From Bacillota bacterium (GTDB taxonomy: Bacteria > Bacillota > Clostridia > Lachnospirales > Lachnospiraceae), in the NCBI GenBank assembly GCA_023424235.1, contig JAFAEB010000208.1, positions 1-10,047 of the forward strand: a stretch of DNA of 10,047 nt, given 5' to 3'. The stretch's first letter is position 1; each line of letters starts with the position of its first letter. This document shows positions 1-7,090 of this stretch, in pieces. The notes below the pieces were generated by a model, which had not been told where the DNA came from, ran no database searches, and saw only the letters and a list, made by a program, of their open reading frames with translations. Position numbers and translations under genes: made by a program.

Positions 1-247
1 CCTCATGTGTCATATATGCTCGATTAATACTATTTTCAATTTTCTGTAATGATATCTGTGCACCTAATACACTTTCTTCTATTTTATAAGGACCACTATA
101 AAACTTATTTATCTTACCATCTAAGTTAATAAACCCAAGAATCCCTATCATTATTACAACAGACGATAATATTCCTACATAAATAAAAGCAACTTTAATT
201 TTTTGTCCAATTGGCAAATTTACATATATTTCTTTAATTGATTTCAT
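1..247 (-). CDS. Methyl-accepting chemotaxis protein, N-terminal part (runs off left edge)
   Basis: The first 82 residues of a membrane protein are visible; the rest lies beyond the left edge. The start ATG (245-247) has an AAGGAG ribosome binding site at 255-260, seven bases away. The protein opens with a short basic segment (MKSIKEIYVNLPIGQKIKV), then one hydrophobic helix at about residues 19-42, then a predicted extracytoplasmic helix with the phrase FYSGPYKIEESVLGAQ. This pattern of a short basic start, one membrane helix and a 'FY..PY' helix is typical of clostridial chemoreceptors with a four-helix-bundle ligand domain. The HAMP and signalling domains are not visible, so a histidine kinase with the same input domain is possible. 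A weak sigma-D-like match (CTAAG, 16 bases, ACCATAT; minus strand, 327-354) lies upstream. It is divergent from the sulfur-redox fusion gene. Confidence 0.7.
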   Translation of the reverse strand, partial: MKSIKEIYVNLPIGQKIKVAFIYVGILSSVVIMIGILGFINLDGKINKFYSGPYKIEESVLGAQISLQKIENSINRAYMTHE

Positions 248-431
248 ATGAACTCTCCTTATTTATACTGATAATATTTCACATAACATCATAAAGATAC
301 ACAAGGAAACTAAATAAAGTGTAAGTATATGGTAAAGATTATGTAAAGCCTTAGTTTTATTCCTTTTACACGTTACTAATTGTATTACTTTACTTTATTT
401 TAAGATACATCCATTTTTCACATTTATAAAT

Positions 432-477
432 GTTACGTAACTAAGTTACAGTAATCTCTTAAATTTAAAATTATAAT
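432..477 (+). promoter_or_regulatory. Candidate promoter and palindromic operator of the fusion gene
   Basis: A perfect 10-base palindrome, GTTACGTAAC (432-441), is followed by TAA and another GTTAC (445-449), so GTAAC-TAA-GTTAC (437-449) is also an inverted repeat. A perfect TATAAT lies at 472-477. The nearest -35-like hexamer, TTACAG (446-451), overlaps the last half-site but is 20 bases from the -10, longer than ideal. The arrangement would suit a repressor that covers the -35 region. The regulator cannot be named: the site does not match the Rex or CstR operator patterns I know. The expected transcript would have a leader of about 60 bases. Confidence 0.4.
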
Positions 478-534
478 AAGGTAAGAATCTTAAAAAATAT
501 ACTTAAAAGTTAAAAATATAACAATAAATTCAGA

Positions 535-540
535 AAGGGA
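535..540 (+). promoter_or_regulatory. Ribosome binding site that sets the start at 547
   Basis: AAGGGA at 535-540 directly abuts the ATG at 541, leaving no spacer, but is six bases from the in-frame ATG at 547. The second ATG gives the protein start MGKRTIIIGG, which is typical for this flavoprotein family, so 547 is preferred over 541. Confidence 0.75.
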
Positions 541-546
541 ATGTAT

Positions 547-3111
547 ATGGGAAAAAGAACAATCATAATTGGTGGTGTTGCTGGTGGAGCAACTACAGCT
601 ACTCGTCTTAGAAGAAGAGACGAATCCATGGAAATTATAATGTTTGAGAAAGGAGAAAATATCTCCTATGCCAACTGTGGCCTACCTTATTATATTGGGG
701 ATGTGATAAAAGGAAGAGATGCCTTACTATTACAGACGCCAAAAGCTATGATGGCAAAATTTAATATTGACATTCGTGTACTTACAGAAGTTATAAAAAT
801 CGATCCAGATAGTAAAAAAATTCAAGCAAAAAATTTAACAAGCAATGAAATCTATGAGGAAAGCTATGACTATTTAGTTATTGCTACAGGTTCCTCTCCA
901 ATTAAACCAAGAATCAATGGAATTGAATCAGAACATATTTTTACCTTATGGAATGTAAATGATACGGATGCGATAAAATCCTATATTGAAAAGAAAAAAC
1001 CTAAAAGAGCTGCCGTTATCGGTGGTGGTTTTATCGGTATCGAAATGGCTGAAAATCTTCATGGACTAGGTTTAGATGTTAGCTTAATAGAAATGCAAGA
1101 TCAGGTTATGACCACCTTTGATTACGAAATGGCACAATTACTTCATGAAAATATGAGAATGAACCATGTAAACCTTATATTATCAGACGGTGTTAAAGAG
1201 TTTAAGAGTAATGGTGAAGCTACTACTATTATGCTTACAAGTGGTAAATCCCTTACAGCAGATCTTATTATTCTCTCCATTGGTGTAAAACCAAATAGTA
1301 ACCTTGCAAAAGAATGTGGTTTAGAATTAAATTCACGAGGTGGAATTGTTGTAGATTCTAACCTAAGAACTTCAAATAAAGATATCTTTGCAGTTGGCGA
1401 TGTAATTGAAGTGGACCATTTTATCTTAAAGGATAAAACCATGATACCACTTGCAGGTCCTGCTAATAAGCAAGCACGTATTTGCGCAGATAATATAGCT
1501 GGTGATAAGAAAGAATATAGAGGAAGTTTAGGTACAGCTGTAGCTAAAGTATTTGACTATACTGCAGCTTCTGTCGGTGTTAATGAAAAGACTTTAAAGA
1601 GTAAGGGAAAAGTAAAACATAAAGATTATGAGACCGTACTCATACAGCAAAAGTCCCATGCAGGTTACTATCCAGGTGCTACCCCACTTATGTTAAAGCT
1701 TATTTTTGATTTTAGTGGTTTAATACTTGGTGGGCAAATCATTGGTCAAGACAGCGTAGACAAACGAATGGATACCATAGCTACAACCATAAAACTTGGC
1801 GGAAGCATATATGATCTAGCAGAATTAGAGCTTGCATATGCGCCACCATTTTCCTCTGCAAAAGATCCAGTTAATATGCTAGGTTTTGTTGCTGAAAATG
1901 TAATAAATGGCTTTGCTTCCTTTATTGAATGGAATGAACTAGATGAGATTCTAGGAAGTGATGATTTAATGAAAAATCATACAATTTTAGATGTCACAGA
2001 AGAAATGGAACGAATGGTATGTAGCATACCTGATTCCTATCATATACCACTTGGTCAATTGCATAGTAGAATATCCGAACTAAAGAAAGACAGTAATATT
2101 ATTGTATATTGTTCTATTGGAGTACGTTCCTATAATGCTGCTAGGGTATTAATGCAACATGGTTACCAAAATGTAAAAATTTTATCTGGTGGTTTATCTT
2201 TTTATAAATCAATGCATCATGAATACGATAATAATCAAGAAAATGATAACAACCTTGAACATGATTTTAGTAATTCGGAGGAGAATATGGCAAAGGATAG
2301 TATGGTAGGAGAAAAATCAACTCATTCAGGAAATACTCCAAAATCAAATGGAGAAAATATTGATATTTCACGAGAAGTTAAAGTTCTTGATTGTTGTGGC
2401 TTACAATGCCCTGGTCCAATTATGAAGGTAAATCAAACCATAGCCGATATGAAGGAAGGCGAACTCCTAAAAGTAACTGCAACGGACATGGGATTTGCTA
2501 AGGATATTGAGACTTGGTGCAGAAGAACTGGTAATACCTTTATTAAGAAGGAAAGAATCAATAATGAAAATGTTGTCGTTATACGTAAAGGTCTAGGTGA
2601 TATAGAAATCCTAGAAACTAAAGCAACTGTAGGTGAATTACCTCAAGGAAAAACCTTAATCGTATTTAGCGGTGATCTTGATAAAGTACTTGCTTCCTTT
2701 ATTATTGCAAATGGTGCTGCTTCTATGGGAAGACCAGTTACAATGTTCTTTACTTTCTGGGGATTAAATGCACTAAGAAAATCCGAAAAAATATCTGTTA
2801 ACAAATCCATAATTGAAAAAATGTTTGGATTTATGATGCCAAGAGGAAGCAAGAAATTAAAACTATCCAAAATGCATATGGCTGGCATGGGTACTAAGAT
2901 GATGAGAATGGTAATGAAGGATAAGAATGTGGATTCCTTAGAGGATTTAATGAAGCAAGCAATGGCGAACGGTGTTAAAATTGTTGCTTGTACCATGTCC
3001 ATGGATGTTATGGGTATAAAGAAGGAAGAGCTTATTGATGGTATCGATTATGCTGGTGTCGCTACTTATTTAGGTGATGCAGAAGAATCTAATGTTAACT
3101 TATTTGTATAA
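547..3111 (+). CDS. FAD-dependent CoA-disulfide/persulfide reductase fused to rhodanese, TusA and DsrE-like domains
   Basis: This is an 854-residue cytoplasmic sulfur-redox fusion (residue numbers here count from the ATG at 541). Residues 5-330 form the FAD/NAD(P)H core, with the GGVAGG FAD loop (11-16), the active-site phrase YANCGLPYY with Cys46, the second nucleotide loop GGGFIG (161-166) and the FAD motif IFAVGD (282-287). The dimerisation domain (about 330-455) carries HAGYYPGA and YAPPFSSAKDP, both typical of CoA-disulfide reductases. A rhodanese domain (about 465-557) has the active loop CSIGVR with Cys524. A 55-residue Asn/Asp/Glu/Ser-rich linker leads to a TusA domain (613-685) with CPGP and Cys623, then a DsrE-like domain (about 700-856) with FFTFWGL and Cys817. 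Related enzymes reduce CoA disulfide or CoA/glutathione persulfide with NAD(P)H. Shuttling of sulfane sulfur between the four thiol sites is inferred. A terminator follows. Confidence 0.9.
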   Translation: MGKRTIIIGGVAGGATTATRLRRRDESMEIIMFEKGENISYANCGLPYYIGDVIKGRDALLLQTPKAMMAKFNIDIRVLTEVIKIDPDSKKIQAKNLTSNEIYEESYDYLVIATGSSPIKPRINGIESEHIFTLWNVNDTDAIKSYIEKKKPKRAAVIGGGFIGIEMAENLHGLGLDVSLIEMQDQVMTTFDYEMAQLLHENMRMNHVNLILSDGVKEFKSNGEATTIMLTSGKSLTADLIILSIGVKPNSNLAKECGLELNSRGGIVVDSNLRTSNKDIFAVGDVIEVDHFILKDKTMIPLAGPANKQARICADNIAGDKKEYRGSLGTAVAKVFDYTAASVGVNEKTLKSKGKVKHKDYETVLIQQKSHAGYYPGATPLMLKLIFDFSGLILGGQIIGQDSVDKRMDTIATTIKLGGSIYDLAELELAYAPPFSSAKDPVNMLGFVAENVINGFASFIEWNELDEILGSDDLMKNHTILDVTEEMERMVCSIPDSYHIPLGQLHSRISELKKDSNIIVYCSIGVRSYNAARVLMQHGYQNVKILSGGLSFYKSMHHEYDNNQENDNNLEHDFSNSEENMAKDSMVGEKSTHSGNTPKSNGENIDISREVKVLDCCGLQCPGPIMKVNQTIADMKEGELLKVTATDMGFAKDIETWCRRTGNTFIKKERINNENVVVIRKGLGDIEILETKATVGELPQGKTLIVFSGDLDKVLASFIIANGAASMGRPVTMFFTFWGLNALRKSEKISVNKSIIEKMFGFMMPRGSKKLKLSKMHMAGMGTKMMRMVMKDKNVDSLEDLMKQAMANGVKIVACTMSMDVMGIKKEELIDGIDYAGVATYLGDAEESNVNLFV
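2277..2289 (+). promoter_or_regulatory. Internal ribosome binding site and in-frame ATG at the TusA-DsrE boundary
   Basis: Inside the fusion gene, GGAGG at 2277-2281 lies five bases before an ATG at 2287-2289. This ATG is in frame (residue 583, counted from 541) and falls in the low-complexity linker just before the TusA domain. Initiation here would yield a separate 274-residue TusA-DsrE protein ending at 3111. The match and spacing are better than those of the gene's main start. It may be a working internal start or a relic of a gene fusion. GA-rich codons (Glu-Glu) could also create it by chance. Confidence 0.45.
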
Positions 3112-3147
3112 AGAATATTGTTAATTATATTATTCAACTTCATGTCT

Positions 3148-3190
3148 AAGGCTACAAGTATACTTTTATGCTTGTAGCCTTATTTTATTT
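3148..3190 (+). terminator. Rho-independent terminator of the fusion gene
   Basis: AAGGCTACAAG (3148-3158) pairs perfectly with CTTGTAGCCTT (3171-3181). Four more inner pairs, one of them G-T, close on a CTTT loop, giving a stem of about 15 pairs. It is followed by the T-rich stretch ATTTTATTT. It begins 36 bases after the stop codon at 3111. Confidence 0.88.
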
Positions 3191-3302
3191 CAATTTAAGC
3201 TATGTCTATATGCAATAATCTGCTTGAAGATATATGATTTGAACTATTTTCTTTCCAAATAAATCAATTAATTACTTATAAAACGCATATTTATGATCCA
3301 TT

Positions 3303-3323
3303 TTTTACTTATTATGATATAAT
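3303..3323 (+). promoter_or_regulatory. Extended -10 promoter for the EFR1-type gene; rest of the gap featureless
   Basis: TGATATAAT (3315-3323) is a perfect extended -10 element, with no good -35 at normal spacing, which extended -10 promoters can tolerate. A start near 3330 would give a leader of about 90 bases. The remainder of the gap between the terminator at 3190 and the gene at 3419 shows no gene, strong hairpin or repeat that I can support. Confidence 0.5.
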
Positions 3324-3418
3324 AAAAACATAATAAGCCCCAAGATGAATCATTTTAAAACTGCAAGTGGATTAGCATATATATGAAGTAATGAATTTTA
3401 CTATGAAGGAGTAGAACA

Positions 3419-4171
3419 ATGATATATTATTTTTCTGGTACCGGCAATTCTGAATGGGTGGCTCATGAAGTTGCCACAAAAACAAATGATAAGGCAGTTA
3501 ATATGGCTGAATTCTTGAAGAATGGAAAAAAAGAAATTCTAACATGCAATGATGATGTGATTGGTTTGATATTTCCTATTTATGCTTGGGGTGTACCAAA
3601 ACCTGTTCTTTCTTTTATAAAGCAGCTTACCTTTAAGAATGATTCCTATCGATATGCAATCTGTACTTGTGGGGACGAAGCTGGATTAGCATTAAAGCGA
3701 TTACATAAAATCATTCCACTAAATAGTGGATGGTCTATTTCTATGCCAAATAATTATATTATCATGGCAGATTTAGACCCAGTGGATATTGCTAAGCAAA
3801 AAGTAAATGCAGCTATGAATAAAATACCCTCCATTTGCAATAGCATTAATAATAAAGAGAAGGTGTGGGATACTAAAAAAGGAAGCCTAGCAAGTTTAAA
3901 ATCTTATGTTATATATCCCTTATTTAGTATGTCTGCAAATCATACAAAGTCATTTACTGTTGAAATGAGTTGTACTTCCTGTAACTTATGTGAAAAAGTC
4001 TGTCCACTTAATAATATTAAAATGACAAATGGAAAACCAGAATGGTCAAATCACTGTACCCAGTGTTTAGCCTGCATTCACCATTGTCCTGTTAAAGCAA
4101 TACAGTATGGAAATGGAACGAAGCAAAGGGGTCGATATACATTTAAAGACTTTCGTAAAAGCAATTACTAA
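3419..4171 (+). CDS. EFR1-family flavodoxin-ferredoxin protein
   Basis: This 250-residue cytoplasmic protein joins a flavodoxin-like half to a bacterial two-cluster ferredoxin half. The N-terminus has the FMN phosphate loop SGTGNS (6-11), and PIYAWGVPKP (53-62) is the usual second flavin-contact loop. The C-terminal half holds two [4Fe-4S] motifs: CTSCNLCEKVCP (Cys185, 188, 191, 195) and CTQCLACIHHCP (Cys213, 216, 219, 223). The order and length fit the EFR1 family of Clostridia and Bacteroidia. These proteins are presumed to pass electrons between iron-sulfur clusters and flavin, but their partners are mostly unknown. AAGGAG at 3406-3411, seven bases before the ATG, supports the start. No convincing terminator separates it from msrB, so some read-through into msrB is likely. 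A dedicated role in thiol or sulfur reduction is only suggested by its neighbours. Confidence 0.88.
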   Translation: MIYYFSGTGNSEWVAHEVATKTNDKAVNMAEFLKNGKKEILTCNDDVIGLIFPIYAWGVPKPVLSFIKQLTFKNDSYRYAICTCGDEAGLALKRLHKIIPLNSGWSISMPNNYIIMADLDPVDIAKQKVNAAMNKIPSICNSINNKEKVWDTKKGSLASLKSYVIYPLFSMSANHTKSFTVEMSCTSCNLCEKVCPLNNIKMTNGKPEWSNHCTQCLACIHHCPVKAIQYGNGTKQRGRYTFKDFRKSNY

Positions 4172-4200
4172 TTAACATGAGACACTAGGGATATACTACG

Positions 4201-4238
4201 TTGTAAAAGCAAATAATCTCTACTATAATAGCTATTAT
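4201..4238 (+). promoter_or_regulatory. Sigma-A promoter of msrB with palindrome over the -10
   Basis: TTGTAA (4201-4206), a 17-base spacer and a perfect TATAAT (4224-4229) make the best sigma-A promoter in the window. A perfect 14-base palindrome, ATAATAGCTATTAT (4225-4238), covers the -10 and the expected transcription start. That would suit a repressor site, although AT-rich DNA produces such palindromes by chance. The leader would be about 50 bases. Confidence 0.65.
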
Positions 4239-4285
4239 TTCTAGCAAATTGTGACTGACCTTAATTTATAAGAAGGAGGTTTTTA

Positions 4286-4747
4286 ATGAATAAACTACAT
4301 TCAGCAAACTATATAAAAAAACCAAAAGATATATTAAAAAACACGCTTACTAAAACCCAATATGAAGTTACCCAGAATAATGCAACCGAACCAGCCTTTC
4401 GAAATGAATATTACAATAACTTTGAACCAGGGATTTATGTAGATATTACAACCGGTGAACCTTTATTTGTATCAAGTGATAAATTTGAATCTGGCTGCGG
4501 ATGGCCAAGCTTCTCAAAACCGATTCGTAGTGAATTAATAAATGAAATTACCGATAACTCTTATGGTATGGAAAGAATTGAGGTAAGAAGTAAAACCGGG
4601 GATGCTCATCTAGGTCATGTATTTCCTGATGGTCCCAAAGAATTCGGAGGTCTTAGATACTGTATTAACAGTGCATCTTTACTATTTATTCCGAAAGATG
4701 AGATGGAATCAAAAGGATATGGCTATTTATTAAGTTTAGTAAAATAA
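4286..4747 (+). CDS. msrB: Peptide-methionine (R)-S-oxide reductase MsrB
   Basis: This 153-residue cytoplasmic enzyme reduces the R-epimer of methionine sulfoxide in oxidised proteins, usually with thioredoxin as reductant. It shows the MsrB signatures in order: SGCGWPSF (residues 69-76), AHLGHVFPDG (107-116) and RYCINSASL (124-132). Cys126 is the catalytic cysteine, and Cys71 is in the position of the resolving cysteine. The two CxxC pairs that bind structural zinc in many MsrB proteins are absent: those positions read TTGEPLF and RSKTGDAHLG. This is therefore the zinc-free form. There is no signal peptide and no fused MsrA domain. The start is firm: AGAAGGAGGT at 4271-4280 lies just upstream. 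It has its own promoter at 4201-4229 and a terminator at 4754-4787. Confidence 0.96.
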   Translation: MNKLHSANYIKKPKDILKNTLTKTQYEVTQNNATEPAFRNEYYNNFEPGIYVDITTGEPLFVSSDKFESGCGWPSFSKPIRSELINEITDNSYGMERIEVRSKTGDAHLGHVFPDGPKEFGGLRYCINSASLLFIPKDEMESKGYGYLLSLVK

Positions 4748-4753
4748 ATTTAG

Positions 4754-4787
4754 AACGGAAGGGAGTATGTATTATCCCTTCCGTTTT
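4754..4787 (+). terminator. Rho-independent terminator after msrB
   Basis: AACGGAAGGGA (4754-4764) pairs perfectly with TCCCTTCCGTT (4775-4785) around a 10-base loop, with TTTT at 4784-4787. It lies between two convergent genes and may also stop transcripts of the leftward chemoreceptor gene, though its T-tract on that strand is poor. Confidence 0.85.
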
Positions 4788-4833
4788 GAAATAGAATGTA
4801 GCTATTACTAATACCTTACTTTAGTATTTAAGC

Positions 4834-6879
4834 TTATAGTTTGAACTTACTTACTACCTCATCAATGCTATCTACTGTATTCTTCGATGTAGAGGATAAT
4901 ATATTAATACGCTCTGATATTGTAACTGTTTTTTCCGTTTTATCAATTATATCAAAGACACCTTGATAATTATCTTCTGATGCGTGACTAAGTTCATCAA
5001 CATTATGAGTGATTTGTTGTAAAGAAGTTATAAGTACCTGCATATTTTCTTTTATTTCTATAATCATGTTTTTAATAAATAGCATGTTTGAACTATAGTG
5101 AGTGGATTGGTCTATAAACTCCATATAATTCGTGGTTACATCCTTTTCCATATATCCAACTACATCTTCAAAACATTTTCGAATCATATGAATAGATTCA
5201 TTGCTTTTTCCAACAATATCTTGAATTCTCTCTGTAGCAAGATGAGACTGTTCCGCAAGTTTACCAATTTCTTTTGCTACAACTGCAAAACCTTTTCCTG
5301 CTTCTCCAGCTCTTGCTGCTTCAATACTAGCATTTAAAGCAAGCAAATTAGTTTGAGATGAAATACTAAATATTTCATTTGTCATCTCATTGATTTTTGC
5401 AACTGTATCAATACCTTCCATTGCACTATTTATATCTTTTTTCGTTTGCTTCATGGTTTCTAAACCTATGTTTAGATTTTCGTTCAAGTTATTATTCATG
5501 GTATTTGCTTTCGCTATCAAATTCATTGATACTTCATTACCACTTTCAACTCTTTCTCCAATTTCATCAACAATTTTCGCTATACGGTTAATTTCGTTTG
5601 TTACTGCCTTTATAGAATTGTTCGTTGTTTCTATACTAGCACTTAACTCTTCCGTCGTTGCTGAATTTGTTGTAACATAATCCATTAGATTATTTGAAAT
5701 CGTTGCTAGGCCGTTGGAATCAGTAACTAAAATATCATTACAATCATTTAACTTTTTAATTGAATCTGCTAGGATTGCACTCATTGAATATACTGCTTGT
5801 GCAATTTTACCTACTTCATCCTTTTTACCGATGAAGGGTTTTAGTTCATCTTTTTGAGTAAAATCAAGGTTACCTACCCTTGCAATCGCTTTCTCAACCT
5901 TGCTTAAGTCTTTCGTACTTAAGTTAACTACTAAACCAATTATAGCAATTGTAATAATAATTATTATTATACTCGTAAATCCAAATAATAAAGATATGGT
6001 AGATGCTGATTGGTATACTTCTCGTATGTCATTACTAATAATAAATACAAAAGAACCTATATTTTTATAAGCACATATCATTTCTTCACCTGTTACTTCA
6101 TCAACATATGTAAGAATATCCATATCCTTTGTTGTAGCATTTTGCATCTCATTTAAGATGTCTAAAAATCCTGCTTGTGTAATTTCCTGCCCAAGCTTTT
6201 CTTTATCAGGGTGAAATACATAGGTTTTACTTGTTGTACTTAAGAGATAATACTTACTGTTTTCCATCCCTTTTATTACTAAAGAGTCTAAGGAACTAGA
6301 TAATTGCTCCGCATATACCGCTCCACCAACATGTCCAATTGCTTTACCCTGTGAATTAAAGATTGCTTTATACATTGAAACGATCCATTGGCCTGTTGCT
6401 GGTGAAGGAATAATACCAGCATTATATACTTCATTACTTTGATAACTTGCGTCCCATAACGCTTGTTGTGCTTCTTTCGCTTTCCTTGTTTGCAATCCAA
6501 CTGTTGCTGGATCCGTATGTGTGAGAATTACTGTTTCTGGATTTGAGATATAAAGACCTTCTAAGTTCTCAAATCGACTTCCAAATAGTTCTGTATAAGC
6601 TTGTGCTTTTTTATGATTTGATTCATCATAGGGATTCTCTAATAAATCAATTGCATAATCTGCCACTGCAAAATCGGCTAACATATTTTCTGCATCTTTT
6701 AAGTAGTCTTTAATAATTTGTGCTCTTGTATTGGCTGCATCTGATAGGGTTGAAACTGCCTTTTCTCTTAAAATCTTCGTAACTTGACCAGTTGTCAACC
6801 CCAACATACTTCCAATTCCTAATAGCATTATTAATGCGGAGAACAACGTTATCTTGGTCCTTAATCTCATGTTTTTCAT
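4834..6879 (-). CDS. Methyl-accepting chemotaxis protein with dCache-type sensor domain
   Basis: This 681-residue membrane chemoreceptor senses a ligand outside the cell and controls the CheA kinase inside. From the chosen start, a membrane helix spans about residues 11-32. A large extracytoplasmic domain of about 260 residues follows, with dCache-like stretches such as GLYISNPETV and ATGQWIVSMYKAIF. A very isoleucine-rich second helix lies at about 293-318, then a HAMP-like linker (KKDEVGKIAQAV) and a long coiled-coil signalling domain. The hairpin tip reads QTNLLALNASIEAARAGE, the near-universal kinase-contact sequence. There is no C-terminal pentapeptide for CheR tethering. An in-frame ATG at 6918 would add 13 residues, but only the ATG at 6877-6879 has a good ribosome binding site. 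The ligand cannot be told from sequence alone. No che genes are adjacent, so it is an orphan receptor gene. Confidence 0.93.
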   Translation of the reverse strand: MKNMRLRTKITLFSALIMLLGIGSMLGLTTGQVTKILREKAVSTLSDAANTRAQIIKDYLKDAENMLADFAVADYAIDLLENPYDESNHKKAQAYTELFGSRFENLEGLYISNPETVILTHTDPATVGLQTRKAKEAQQALWDASYQSNEVYNAGIIPSPATGQWIVSMYKAIFNSQGKAIGHVGGAVYAEQLSSSLDSLVIKGMENSKYYLLSTTSKTYVFHPDKEKLGQEITQAGFLDILNEMQNATTKDMDILTYVDEVTGEEMICAYKNIGSFVFIISNDIREVYQSASTISLLFGFTSIIIIIITIAIIGLVVNLSTKDLSKVEKAIARVGNLDFTQKDELKPFIGKKDEVGKIAQAVYSMSAILADSIKKLNDCNDILVTDSNGLATISNNLMDYVTTNSATTEELSASIETTNNSIKAVTNEINRIAKIVDEIGERVESGNEVSMNLIAKANTMNNNLNENLNIGLETMKQTKKDINSAMEGIDTVAKINEMTNEIFSISSQTNLLALNASIEAARAGEAGKGFAVVAKEIGKLAEQSHLATERIQDIVGKSNESIHMIRKCFEDVVGYMEKDVTTNYMEFIDQSTHYSSNMLFIKNMIIEIKENMQVLITSLQQITHNVDELSHASEDNYQGVFDIIDKTEKTVTISERINILSSTSKNTVDSIDEVVSKFKL

Positions 6880-6884
6880 TATTA

Positions 6885-6892
6885 CCATCCTT
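6885..6892 (-). promoter_or_regulatory. Ribosome binding site that sets the chemoreceptor start
   Basis: On the minus strand AAGGATGG (6885-6892) lies five bases before the ATG at 6877-6879; its AAGGA core is eight bases away. The upstream in-frame ATG at 6918 is preceded only by GGTTGTAAAGAT, which lacks a good match. The shorter protein is therefore preferred. Confidence 0.7.
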
Positions 6893-6937
6893 ATTAAAGT
6901 ATTGTAAAGATTAAACATATCTTTACAACCAGATAAT

Positions 6938-6965
6938 ATATCGACTGATTTTTGATTAACATTAG
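6938..6965 (-). promoter_or_regulatory. Candidate sigma-D (flagellar) promoter of the chemoreceptor gene
   Basis: On the minus strand, CTAAT (6961-6965) is followed after 16 bases by TCGATAT (6938-6944). The Bacillota sigma-D consensus is TAAA, 14-16 bases, CCGATAT, so this matches 3 of 4 and 6 of 7 positions. It sits about 60 bases before the start codon of a chemoreceptor, where sigma-D control is expected. A sigma-A-like TATAAT further upstream has no good -35. Confidence 0.5.
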
Positions 6966-7046
6966 TATCCTTATAAAAATTAGTTTATTTTCTAAACAAT
7001 TATAATTTAAGAGATGAAATCATAATAAACTTGTAACTTTATAAGC

Positions 7047-7082
7047 AAAAGAGGAAAGTGCTATAGCACCCTTTCCTCTTTT
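7047..7082 (-). terminator. Rho-independent terminator after the small charged protein
   Basis: AAAAGAGGAAAG (7047-7058) pairs perfectly with CTTTCCTCTTTT (7071-7082), and the inner TGC/GCA pairs extend the stem around a TATA loop. It begins eight bases beyond the stop codon of the leftward small gene. A and T runs at the stem ends could make it work in both directions. Confidence 0.8.
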
Positions 7083-7090
7083 CAATCATA

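Larger units (their letters stand above)
248..546. other. Divergent intergenic region
   Basis: About 300 bases separate the leftward chemoreceptor gene from the rightward fusion gene, with no reading frame I would call a gene. It holds the leftward ribosome binding site at 255-260, a very weak sigma-D-like match at 327-354 (minus), a cluster of GTTAC/GTAAC half-sites at 432-449, a TATAAT box at 472-477 and the rightward ribosome binding site at 535-540. The rest is AT-rich sequence in which I recognise nothing. Confidence 0.6.

Noticed and set aside
1143..1442. Open frame on the minus strand inside the reductase domain
   Set aside because: It lies wholly inside the strongly supported fusion gene and its translation resembles no family. 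A similar minus-strand frame at 2643-3002 is rejected for the same reason.
3345..3386. Possible 13-residue leader peptide before the EFR1-type gene
   Set aside because: No ribosome binding site, no run of regulatory codons and no attenuator hairpin before the gene.
4172..4200. Terminator after the EFR1-type gene
   Set aside because: No stable stem with a T-run could be found, so read-through to msrB cannot be excluded.
5098..5680. Plus-strand frames antisense to the chemoreceptor
   Set aside because: They mirror the conserved signalling domain and give Phe/Ser/Leu-rich, membrane-like translations typical of antisense artefacts. The minus-strand frame at 6288-6500 is likewise an overlap artefact.
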